Source: CAVWQV01 sp963757115 | GTDB taxonomy: Bacteria; Pseudomonadota; Alphaproteobacteria; Acetobacterales; Acetobacteraceae | NCBI GenBank assembly: GCA_963757115.1 | Contig: CAVWQV010000006.1 | Location: forward strand, 248,001 to 312,000 | Length of the DNA stretch: 64,000 bases | Direction of reading: 5' to 3' | In this document: positions 57,230 to 64,000 of the stretch, in pieces | How positions within the stretch are numbered: position 1 is the stretch's first letter | How the letters are laid out: the number at the start of each line of letters is the position of its first letter | The notes under the pieces: generated by a model | Database searches by the model: none | What the model was told of the DNA's origin: nothing | What the model saw: only the letters and a program-made list of their open reading frames with translations | Position numbers and translations under genes: made by a program

Positions 57230-58621
57230 TCAGTTCAGGAACACTTTGCCAGGGTTCATGATGCCCCGCGGGTCGAGAACGGCCTTGATCGAGCGCATCA
57301 CGGCAACCGCGTCCGACCCGTGCTCGCGTTGCAGGAACTCTCGTTTGCCGACCCCGATGCCGTGCTCGCCGCTGCATGAACCACCGAGCTCGAGTGCGCG
57401 GGCGACGATCTTGCGGTCGAGTTCCCAGGCCCGCTCGAGGCCGCCCGGCTCGGGCGGATAGAGGATGACGGTGTGGAAGTTCCCGTCGCCCACATGGCCC
57501 ACGATGGGGGCGGTGAGGCCCGAGTCTCGGATGTCTGCCTGCGTCCCCAGAATGGCCTCGTTCAAGCGGGAGATCGGCACGATGGCATCCGTCACGAAGT
57601 ATTTGTGCCCCGGCTTGAGGGCGAATGCCGCCCACGCCGCGTCGTGGCGGGCCTGCCAAAGCCTCTGACGCTCCGTATTGTCAGTCGCCCAGCGAAATCC
57701 GAGCGCGCCGCACTCCCCGGCCACGGCCTCGGCCTGGCTTGCCTGCTCCGCGACCCCGGCTTCGCTGCCGTGGAACTCGAAGAACAGGGTCGGCAGGTGT
57801 TGCAGCCCATTCAGCTTCGAATATGCGATGCAGGCGCTCATCTGGGTCTCATCCAGCAGCTCCATCCGGGCGACCGGGATTCCCAGCTGCAGGATGGTGA
57901 TCACCGTTTCCACGGCACTCTGCAGCGTAGGGAACTGGCAGGTGGCGGCGGAAGCCGCTTCCGGGATGCCGTGAAGCCTGAGCTGGATTTCGGTGATGAC
58001 CCCGAGTGTCCCTTCCGAGCCCACGAACAGCCGGGTCAAGTCGTAGCCGGCGGCGGATTTGCGCACTCGCCCGCCCGTGCGGATCAACCGCCCGTCCGCC
58101 AGGGCGACGGTAAGGCCCAACGCATTCTCGCGCATGGTGCCGTAGCGCACCGCGTTCGTGCCGGAGGCGCGGGTCGCGCACATGCCACCTAGCGTGCAGG
58201 CGGCCGTCCCCGGATCGACCGGGAAGAACAATCCTTGATCGCGGAGGTGGGTGTTGAGCTGGTCGTGCGTCAGGCCGGCCTCCACCCGACAATCCATGTC
58301 GGCTTGGTTCACCTCCAGGATGCGGGTCATGCGCGACAGGTCGAGGCTGATGCCGCCGCGCACCGGCGTGACATGCCCTTCAAGCGATGTGCCCGCGCCC
58401 CAGGGCACCACGGGGGTGTGATGAGCGTGGCACAACGCGAGAACCCCTGCCGCTTCCTCGGAGGTTTCAACGAACGCGACGGCGTCGGGCAGGGTCGGCG
58501 GTTGCGTGTCCTGCCCATGGGAGTGATGTTCGCGGAGCGCCGCGTTGGTCGTGATCCGCTCGCCCAGCAGTCCGCGGATGGCCTCGATCACCCCAGTGTC
58601 GGCGTCCATGTGTCCTTGCAT
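57230..58621 (-). CDS. FAD-linked oxidase (D-lactate dehydrogenase/GlcD-like)
   Basis: A 463-residue FAD protein of the VAO family. The FAD-binding block is VVPWGAGTSLEGHVTPVRGG, LTHDQLNTHLRDQGLFFPVD, GMCATRASGTNAVRYGTMRE and LFVGSEGTLGVITEIQLRLH. The C-terminal FAD-oxidase domain ends with GHVGDGNFHTVILYP and SCSGEHGIGVGKREFLQREH. It is like the mitochondrial-type D-lactate dehydrogenase and glycolate/2-hydroxyacid oxidases; a single-subunit layout without an FeS partner supports a D-lactate-type enzyme, but the acid substrate is not certain. MQGHMDADTGV and the internal ATG 4 codons on are both possible starts. Confidence 0.88.
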   Translation of the reverse strand: MQGHMDADTGVIEAIRGLLGERITTNAALREHHSHGQDTQPPTLPDAVAFVETSEEAAGVLALCHAHHTPVVPWGAGTSLEGHVTPVRGGISLDLSRMTRILEVNQADMDCRVEAGLTHDQLNTHLRDQGLFFPVDPGTAACTLGGMCATRASGTNAVRYGTMRENALGLTVALADGRLIRTGGRVRKSAAGYDLTRLFVGSEGTLGVITEIQLRLHGIPEAASAATCQFPTLQSAVETVITILQLGIPVARMELLDETQMSACIAYSKLNGLQHLPTLFFEFHGSEAGVAEQASQAEAVAGECGALGFRWATDNTERQRLWQARHDAAWAAFALKPGHKYFVTDAIVPISRLNEAILGTQADIRDSGLTAPIVGHVGDGNFHTVILYPPEPGGLERAWELDRKIVARALELGGSCSGEHGIGVGKREFLQREHGSDAVAVMRSIKAVLDPRGIMNPGKVFLN

Positions 58622-58956
58622 CCCTGACTCACTCCGGGCTTCGCACGGCCGGGGGCCCGGCGCGCCCCGGATGGCGCCAGAGGCGACCTACCGCCTGCGC
58701 CCGGATCCAAGTTTCCTGGTATAGCCGCGCGCGGCCGGCAAGTCGCGCTCGCTATCCCGGGCGAGCGCTTGTAACATCACGTAATTGCAGGGCTCAGTCT
58801 CGCCCGGAGCTTCGGCCAGTGATGGACGACGACTTCAGCCACGCGGTGCAAGCTCCGATCTGGGGCTGCCGCGTGGGCTGTGCGGAACCTTTGATCTCAG
58901 GCGCGAGGGGGCCTTCACCGTGGCGGCGATCTGCTTCGAATTGGGGGCGGCGACGC
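58622..58956. other. Region without a gene I can support
   Basis: I see no tRNA, hairpin with T-run or gene with family features here. It would carry the divergent promoters of the FAD-linked oxidase and the receiver protein. Open frames reaching back to a GTG at 58819 and an ATG at 58822 look non-coding in composition. Confidence 0.4.
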
Positions 58957-59427
58957 ATGCGGGCGATTGAACCTCGTTGCGCCGCCTCCGGCGCTTCTGG
59001 CTCTTTGCCGCCGGGCGACCTCGGGGCGCGCGGAAACACGCCAGCGACGCACCCGCTCGGCCGCAAGGTGCTCATAACGGAGGATAATTGGCTGATCGCG
59101 AGCGACTGGGAGGCCGCTCTGGAGGATGCGGGCTATGCGGTCCTCGGCATCGCCGTTTCTGCCGACGAAGCACTCGAGCTATGCGGCCGGCAGCGGCCAG
59201 ACTTCATCCTGATGGATGTGCGATTGCTCGGTGAGCGGGACGGCGTCGAGGCCGCCCAGGAAGCACGGGCGCGCTTCGGCACGCCCTCGGTTTTCATCAG
59301 CGCGCACGGCGACGTGCAAATTCGCCAGCGCGCCGCGGCGGCGCGGCCGTTGGGGTGGCTCCTGAAGCCGGTGATCTCCTCCCAATTGCCCAGCCTGCTC
59401 ACGAGGCTGGGGTCGGCGCGCAACTAG
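58957..59427 (+). CDS. Single-domain response regulator receiver
   Basis: The receiver domain is KVLITEDNWLIASDWEAALE with the acidic pair in ITED, the phospho-acceptor Asp in PDFILMDVRLLGERDGVEAA, a Ser switch in SVFISAHGD and the Lys in GWLLKPV. There is no output domain. The start is uncertain: 58957 gives 156 residues with a low-complexity Ala/Ser/Gly-rich leader of about 40; GTG at 59068 would begin right at the receiver. Receiver-only proteins usually relay or modulate, and no kinase gene is adjacent. Confidence 0.75.
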   Translation: MRAIEPRCAASGASGSLPPGDLGARGNTPATHPLGRKVLITEDNWLIASDWEAALEDAGYAVLGIAVSADEALELCGRQRPDFILMDVRLLGERDGVEAAQEARARFGTPSVFISAHGDVQIRQRAAAARPLGWLLKPVISSQLPSLLTRLGSARN

Positions 59428-59524
59428 GCGGCCGGTTCGGGGGTATGCACGACGTGCTCCCGCGTTGACGCGTCCAGCACCGCGCGACTAGCGTGCCGCC
59501 ACTCAAGGGCGGGAAACACACATC

Positions 59525-60351
59525 ATGGCCAATCAGCTCAAGCGGCGGCTCCAGTCTGGCAAAGCGGCGGTCAACGGCTGGCTTGCGATCCCGTCCGGTT
59601 TCTCCGCGGAGGTAATGTCCCAGTGCGGCTGGGACAGCGTCACGGTGGACATGCAGCACGGGGTGCAGGACTACCTTTCCATGGTGGCCTGTTTCCAGGC
59701 GATGGGGGCGCACCCGGTCACGCCACTCGTGCGTGTCCCCTGGAACGAGCCCGGGATCGTCGGCAAGGTGCTTGATGGCGGGGCCATGGGCGTGATCTGC
59801 CCGATGGTCAACAACAAGGCTGAAGCTCAGGCCCTGGTCTCGTACCAGCAAGTACCCGCCCGCCGGAAAGCGGAGCAACGGCCCCATCCGCGCCGCCATG
59901 TACGGGGAGGCGAGTTCGTATCAGGCGACCGCCAACCAAGAGGTCATGATCATTCCGATGATCGAGACACAGGAGGCAATCGACAACATCGACGCCATCC
60001 TCGACGTGCCGGGCATCGACGGCATCTATGTCGGCCCGTCAGATCTCGGACTATCGCTCGGGCTCATACCGATCCTCGATCGCGAGGAGCCGCAGAATTC
60101 TCGGGATCTACGAGAAGCTGATTGCCGCAACACGCAAGCGCGGCCAGTTCGCCGGATTGCACAACGGCAGCGCCGCTTATGCCGCGCGGATGATCGGCAT
60201 GGGCTTCCGCTTCGTCACTATCGCCAATGACAGCGGCCTCATGGCCAAGGCCGCCAAGGAAGCGGTGCAGGCGACCCGCAAGGCGGCGGGCGACGTGGCG
60301 GGGGAGGGGCCGCACGAGCCGGGCCGGACCGCCGGCAACGTCGCTGGCTGA
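59525..60351 (+). CDS. HpcH/HpaI-family aldolase (two frameshifts)
   Basis: A class II pyruvate-type aldolase of about 275 residues. It begins KRRLQSGKAAVNGWLAIPSG and has VTVDMQHGVQDYLSMVACFQ, MGVICPMVNNKAEAQALVSY. An inserted C near 59845 leads to SKYPPAGKRSNGPIRAAMYG and IIPMIETQEAIDNIDAILDV, GIDGIYVGPSDLGLSLGL with the metal-binding Glu and Asp. Near 60096 another base shifts to ILGIYEKLIAATRKRGQFAG and AARMIGMGFRFVTIANDSG to 60351. It cleaves or forms 4-hydroxy-2-oxo acids; the aldehyde partner is unknown. Confidence 0.85.
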
Positions 60352-60423
60352 CGCCGCCCGCCTGCGCCGTGGCCCGCGGCCGAGTGGTCCTGACTAGACC
60401 ATGTTGGCGCTTCCGACGTCGCG

Positions 60424-61437
60424 CTAGCGCGCTCGGCTGACCGTATAGTCGGCCACGGCGCGCAGGCTTCGGGCGTGCGCCGAGTCGGGAAAGCCGGACA
60501 GTGATTGCTGGGCCGCGCGGGCGAACGAGGCGGCGCGGTCGAGCGTGGCTTGGATCGCGCCGCGCTGCCGCATGAGCACCAGCGCCCGGTCGAGGTCTTC
60601 CTCGCCTTGCTCGCTTTGCCCTATCGTGCGGGTCCAGAACGCGCGCTCCGCACTATCCCCGGCGCCGAACGCAGCGAGCACGGGGAAGGTGATCTTGCCT
60701 TCGCGGAAATCGTCACCGACCGTCTTGCCCAAAGTCGCCTGATCGGCCGCATAGTCGAGGGCGTCATCGACCAGCTGGAAGGCGATCCCGAGGTTGGTGC
60801 CGTAGTCGGCAAGCGCGCGCTCATCGGCCGCCGGACGATTGGCGACCACCGCGCCGACCTGGCACGCCGCCGAAAACAGTGCCGCGGTCTTGCCCTGCAC
60901 GACCTCAAGATAGCGCGCTTCCGAAGTCGCGAGATCGTTCTGCGTGATGAGCTGCAGCACCTCCCCTTCGGCGATGGTCGCAGCGGCGCGGGACAAGATG
61001 GCGAGCACCCGGAGCAACTCGTCCTCCACCATCAGCTGGAAGGCGCGGGCGAACAGGAAGTCACCCACCAGTACGGACGCCTTGTTTCCGAACACTGCGT
61101 TGGCGCTGGCGAGGCCACGGCGCAGCAGGCTCTCGTCAACGACATCGTCGTGCAACAGCGTGGCGGTGTGAATGAACTCGACGCACGCAGCCAGATTGAC
61201 GTGACGCATTCCCCCGCCCGCGCCCGGATAGCCGCACATGCGCGCAGAGCCGAGGGTGAGAAGCGGCCTGATCCGCTTGCCGCCCGCGGCGACGATGTGG
61301 GCCGCCAGCTGCGGAATGAGCGCCACGGGACTATCCGTCCGCGCGACTATCGCGCGGTTGCATGCGGCGAGGTCCTCGCGGAGGAGACCGGCGAGTTCGT
61401 TGAGCGCGTCGCTGGCGTCCGCTTCAGCTTCCGTCAC
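60424..61437 (-). CDS. Polyprenyl diphosphate synthase (octaprenyl/decaprenyl type)
   Basis: About 337 residues. It shows AHIVAAGGKRIRPLLTLGSA, the first Asp-rich motif LLHDDVVDESLLRRG (DDxxD), KASVLVGDFLFARAFQLMVE and the second Asp-rich motif FQLVDDALDYAADQATLGK. It builds the ubiquinone side chain; chain length cannot be set by eye. The start is taken as GTG at 61437 (VTEAEADASDALNELAG), with GGAAGG upstream; a longer open frame beyond has no family sequence. It is convergent with the aldolase gene. Confidence 0.9.
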   Translation of the reverse strand: MTEAEADASDALNELAGLLREDLAACNRAIVARTDSPVALIPQLAAHIVAAGGKRIRPLLTLGSARMCGYPGAGGGMRHVNLAACVEFIHTATLLHDDVVDESLLRRGLASANAVFGNKASVLVGDFLFARAFQLMVEDELLRVLAILSRAAATIAEGEVLQLITQNDLATSEARYLEVVQGKTAALFSAACQVGAVVANRPAADERALADYGTNLGIAFQLVDDALDYAADQATLGKTVGDDFREGKITFPVLAAFGAGDSAERAFWTRTIGQSEQGEEDLDRALVLMRQRGAIQATLDRAASFARAAQQSLSGFPDSAHARSLRAVADYTVSRAR

Positions 61438-61629
61438 ATGCCTTCCCGTGAAATGGTCGGTGCCGGTCCAAGGCACGCGCGCGGCAACGCCCGACGAGTT
61501 CCCGGCCCCCATCTCTGATGCGTTGCACCATATTGGCGGGGTCGAAAACCGGTCAAGCCAAGCCTGGCTTTGACAACCACGACGTCGGCCCCCAAAGGCT
61601 AACTCAGGCTGCCCGCGCGCGAACGGTCC

Positions 61630-61839
61630 ATGCGAACTGTCCTGGTCTCCAACGATCCCGTCCGGCTCAGTTTTTCGGCGGCCCTCCTGGCCGATGCCGG
61701 GATCGCTTCGGTGCTGCTCGATACCCACGCGAGCATCATGGAAGGAAGCATCGGCGCGATTCAGCGGCGTCTCGCAGTCGCGCCCGCCGACGAGGCCTTC
61801 GCCCTCCGGCTGCTCGGGGAGGCCGGTGCGCTCGCATGA
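61630..61839 (+). CDS. DUF2007 small protein (69 aa)
   Basis: A 69-residue protein beginning MRTVLVSNDPVRLSFSAALL and ending RLAVAPADEAFALRLLGEAG, the DUF2007 'putative signal transducing' pattern with a ferredoxin-like fold. It overlaps the methyltransferase ATG (ATGA), an arrangement recurrent in alphaproteobacteria. It is divergent from the polyprenyl synthase gene. Confidence 0.82.
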   Translation: MRTVLVSNDPVRLSFSAALLADAGIASVLLDTHASIMEGSIGAIQRRLAVAPADEAFALRLLGEAGALA

Positions 61840-62567
61840 CGGACCGGACGGAGGGCTTCCTGCTCGGGGGACGGGTCCGGTACGCTCAGCCCATTCGCGG
61901 GTTTCGCAGCGGCATCGAGCCTGTGCTCCTCGCCGCCGCGGTTCCGGCGCGGTCAGGCGACCGAGTTCTGGAAGGCGGCACCGGCGCCGGGGCGGGCGTG
62001 CTCTGCCTCGCCTTCCGAGTGTCAGGGGTGGAGGCGATCGGCATCGAGAAGGACCCAGCACTCGTCGCCATCGCGCGGCACAACGCGGCGGCGAATGGCT
62101 TCGATGCCGTCCACTTCCTCCACTCTCCGGTCGAAACGATCCAGGCTAATGCGGCATTTTCGCATGCGTTCGCGAACCCGCCCTATCACCCCGCCAGCAG
62201 CACGCGCTCGCCCGTCCCGTCGCGTGACGGAGCCAAGTTCGCTGAAAGCGAGGTATTTGCCGTGTGGGCCGCAGCACTCGCCGCGCAGCTGCGGCCGCGC
62301 GGGACCCTGACGCTGATCGCGCCTTCGGCCCGGGTGCCGGAATGCTTGGCCGCCTTGGAAGCGGCGGGCTGCGGTTCGGGCAGCCTGTTTCCGCTCTGGC
62401 CACGCGCGGGGGCAGCGGCGAAGCTGGTGGTGGTGCAAGCGATCAAAGCCGGGAAGGGGCCGTTCCAGGTATTGCCGGGGTTAATTTTGCACGAAAGCGC
62501 CACGGAGTACACGCGGGCGGCGGAGGCGGTGCTTCGGGAGGGCGAAGCGTTGGCGCTCCGTTGCTAG
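61836..62567 (+). CDS. tRNA1(Val) (adenine-37-N6)-methyltransferase-like protein
   Basis: A 243-residue class I SAM-dependent methyltransferase. The opening RVRYAQPIRGFRSGIEPVLL is that of the TrmN6 (YfiC) family. SAM motif I is atypical (VLEGGTGAGAGVLCLAF). The catalytic motif is AFANPPYHPASS, the NPPY of N6-adenine methyltransferases. The exact target, A37 of tRNA-Val, is inferred from the family. It is coupled to DUF2007 by 4 bp. Confidence 0.87.
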   Translation: MTDRTEGFLLGGRVRYAQPIRGFRSGIEPVLLAAAVPARSGDRVLEGGTGAGAGVLCLAFRVSGVEAIGIEKDPALVAIARHNAAANGFDAVHFLHSPVETIQANAAFSHAFANPPYHPASSTRSPVPSRDGAKFAESEVFAVWAAALAAQLRPRGTLTLIAPSARVPECLAALEAAGCGSGSLFPLWPRAGAAAKLVVVQAIKAGKGPFQVLPGLILHESATEYTRAAEAVLREGEALALRC

Positions 62568-62574
62568 CCGCGCT

Positions 62575-62895
62575 TCAACCGACCTCGTCGGTCGGGTGCC
62601 GCAGGTACCACAGACGCTCGTGCGCCGCGACCAGGCTTTCCATGTTGCGCCGGCGCGTGCCGTCGGCCGTGAGCGGACGGCGGGTGAGCATCTTCTCGAG
62701 CACCAGCAGCAACTGCTCCGCCACCTCGAAATCCGCCTGATCGCAAGCGTGATGAAAGGCGATCAGGATCTTGTCCGATAGACGGCGGCTGTAGCGGGGT
62801 GCGAAGCCCGTTGACTGCTCGCGACCGAGCTCTTCATCCGATTGCGGGGGAGGGCTCAGTAGCCGGTCCATGTCCTCTTGTCCCCCATCGCTCAT
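62575..62895 (-). CDS. Conserved hypothetical protein (106 aa)
   Basis: A hydrophilic helical protein: FAPRYSRRLSDKILIAFHHA, CDQADFEVAEQLLLVLEKML and SLVAAHERLWYLRHP. This TPR-like short helical pair recurs in alphaproteobacteria as a small hypothetical. The ATG at 62895 (MSDGGQEDMDRLLSPPP) is chosen; ATG at 62871 is also possible, and the frame is open beyond. It is convergent with the methyltransferase gene, 7 bp apart. No function is known to me. Confidence 0.7.
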   Translation of the reverse strand: MSDGGQEDMDRLLSPPPQSDEELGREQSTGFAPRYSRRLSDKILIAFHHACDQADFEVAEQLLLVLEKMLTRRPLTADGTRRRNMESLVAAHERLWYLRHPTDEVG

Positions 62896-63150
62896 CAAAT
62901 CGCGCGTCGCCGCCGCTCCGAGTGGGATAGCGGGCTTGGCTCGCGCGCCAATGCGTTCGGCGCGGCGGGTTTCAATGATCCTGTCGTCTCGATTCAGGTC
63001 CAAGATTTCCCCGCAACCAGATGCGCCATGCGACGCATACTGAACCTTCAAGGGACGACGAGTGACATGCGGGCGTAAATCGGCCGCTAAATCGCCGTTA
63101 ATCGGGCCGGTCGAACCGCGGTTGCCTTGAAAACCTCGGCTGTCGCTCGC

Positions 63151-64000
63151 TCAGGGATCGCCGACAGACTGCGTGGGTCCGAACGCTTGTTCCCAGGTTC
63201 CGGTAGTAGAGGCCTTGCTGTACTCGGTGGCGCGGTTCTCGAAGAAGTTGGTGTGTTCCACTGCATTCAGCATCTCGTCGAGCCAGGCGAGCGGGTTGCG
63301 GGAGACGTGGTAGAGCGGGTGCAGCCCGAGCTGAACGAGACGCCGATCCGCGATGTATCGGATGTATTCCTTAACGGAACGTGAATGGAGGCCTTCGACC
63401 GGCCCTTGCTCAAAGGCGAGGTCGATGAAGGCGTCCTCGTGCTCCACGATGGTGCCGCAGGTGATGTAGATGTCGCGCTTCAGGTCCTCGGTCCAGATTT
63501 CCGGGTTTTCCGCGACGAAGGTCCGGAACAGCTGGATCACCGAGTTGCAATGCAAAGTTTCGTCGCGGACGGACCACGAGATGATCTGCCCCATTCCCTT
63601 CATTTTCCCGAAGCGCGGGAAGTTGAGCAGGATGGCGAAGGACGCGAACAGCTGCAGACCCTCGGTGAAAGCGCCGAAAGCGGCCAGCGTCTTGGCGATG
63701 TCGGGCCGACTATCGACTCGGAACGCCTGCATGTAGTCGTACTTGTCTTTCATCTCCTTGTAGCGAAGAAATGCCTGGTATTCGAGCTCAGGCATTCCGA
63801 TCGTGTCCAGGAGGTGGCTGTAGGCGGCAATGTGGACTGTCTCGATGTTGGAGAAGGCCGACAGCATCATCAGTACTTCGGTCGGTTTGAACACCTGACT
63901 GTAATGCTTCATGTAGCAGTTGTTCACCTCGACATCCGCCTGAGTGAAGAATCGGAAAATCTGGGTCAGCAGGTTGCGCTCGGCGGCGGTGAGATTGCGG
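63151..64000 (-). CDS. nrdB: Ribonucleotide reductase beta subunit, class Ia (5' part beyond window)
   Basis: The C-terminal 283 residues of NrdB, the di-iron tyrosyl-radical subunit. It shows EVNNCYMKHYSQVFKPTEVL, IETVHIAAYSHLLDTIG with an iron-ligand Glu-x2-His, GQIISWSVRDETLHCNSVIQ with the second Glu-x2-His (ETLH), YIADRRLVQLGL and NFFENRATEYSKAS at the end, which docks with NrdA. It enters the window mid-gene at 64000. The Tyr radical site lies outside. It is intact here. Confidence 0.93.
   Translation of the reverse strand, partial: RNLTAAERNLLTQIFRFFTQADVEVNNCYMKHYSQVFKPTEVLMMLSAFSNIETVHIAAYSHLLDTIGMPELEYQAFLRYKEMKDKYDYMQAFRVDSRPDIAKTLAAFGAFTEGLQLFASFAILLNFPRFGKMKGMGQIISWSVRDETLHCNSVIQLFRTFVAENPEIWTEDLKRDIYITCGTIVEHEDAFIDLAFEQGPVEGLHSRSVKEYIRYIADRRLVQLGLHPLYHVSRNPLAWLDEMLNAVEHTNFFENRATEYSKASTTGTWEQAFGPTQSVGDP

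Noticed and set aside
61437..62061. N-terminal extension of the polyprenyl synthase to 62061
   Set aside because: It overlaps the divergent DUF2007 and methyltransferase genes and has no isoprenoid synthase sequence.

Overview
The window is a GC-rich stretch of ordinary chromosome from an alphaproteobacterium, most likely Rhodospirillales and perhaps Acetobacteraceae. This is inferred from gene content and codon bias: paired glnB-glnA and glnK-amtB units, hisZ next to purA, serC-serA behind a leader resembling the alphaproteobacterial serC RNA, a STAS-MlaE fusion, DUF1223, DUF2007 and DUF6065 proteins. I see no IS element, prophage, plasmid gene, CRISPR array or rRNA. There is one tRNA (His).

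Layout. 1-3.6 kb: nitrogen assimilation (amtB, glnK, glnA, glnB, all minus), with a sigma-54-type promoter in front of each operon. 3.8-9.2 kb: aminotransferase, tRNA-His, a small secreted protein, an M20 amidohydrolase, a Rossmann-fold protein and a sugar-acid dehydratase. 9.3-11.1 kb: a two-subunit Rieske oxygenase. 11.1-17.4 kb: rplM-rpsI, argC with a gamma-carbonic-anhydrase-like gene, a glycosyltransferase, an SDR and an LLM flavin oxidoreductase. 17.5-22.6 kb: a tightly coupled operon of a biuret-hydrolase-like enzyme, an NCS2-type permease, allophanate hydrolase and a formamidase-family enzyme, which reads as a urea-type nitrogen scavenging pathway. 22.6-27.7 kb: a membrane protein, a membrane-anchored pseudokinase, purA and hisZ. 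27.8-34.1 kb: catalase-like protein, a small repeat protein, acyltransferase, serA, serC and a DUF6065 protein. 34.2-37.9 kb: CoA-transferase A/B and two acyl-CoA dehydrogenases. 38-43 kb: small secreted and envelope proteins, a DMT permease and 3-hydroxyisobutyryl-CoA hydrolase. 42.9-47.6 kb: a solute-binding protein and an Mla/Mce lipid transport operon. 47.6-55.8 kb: an orphan molybdenum hydroxylase large subunit, a Tat-exported SMP-30 protein and an RND efflux pair. 56-64 kb: HMG-CoA lyase, FAD-linked dehydrogenase, receiver protein, HpcH aldolase, polyprenyl synthase, DUF2007, a methyltransferase and the end of nrdB.

At least 17 genes carry apparent one-base frameshifts, including essential or core ones (purA, serA, serC, hisZ). 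Reading continues at once in another frame with full family similarity, so I read most as indel errors in the assembly rather than real gene decay. For these genes I give the span of the intact gene and the approximate shift position. The errors are uneven: dense at about 20-38.6 kb, almost absent at 11.2-20 kb and 39.5-59.8 kb.

The best leads are the biuret/allophanate operon, the pseudokinase lacking all three catalytic motifs, the serC leader, the sigma-54 promoter pair and an unexplained dyad flanked by direct repeats ahead of rplM.
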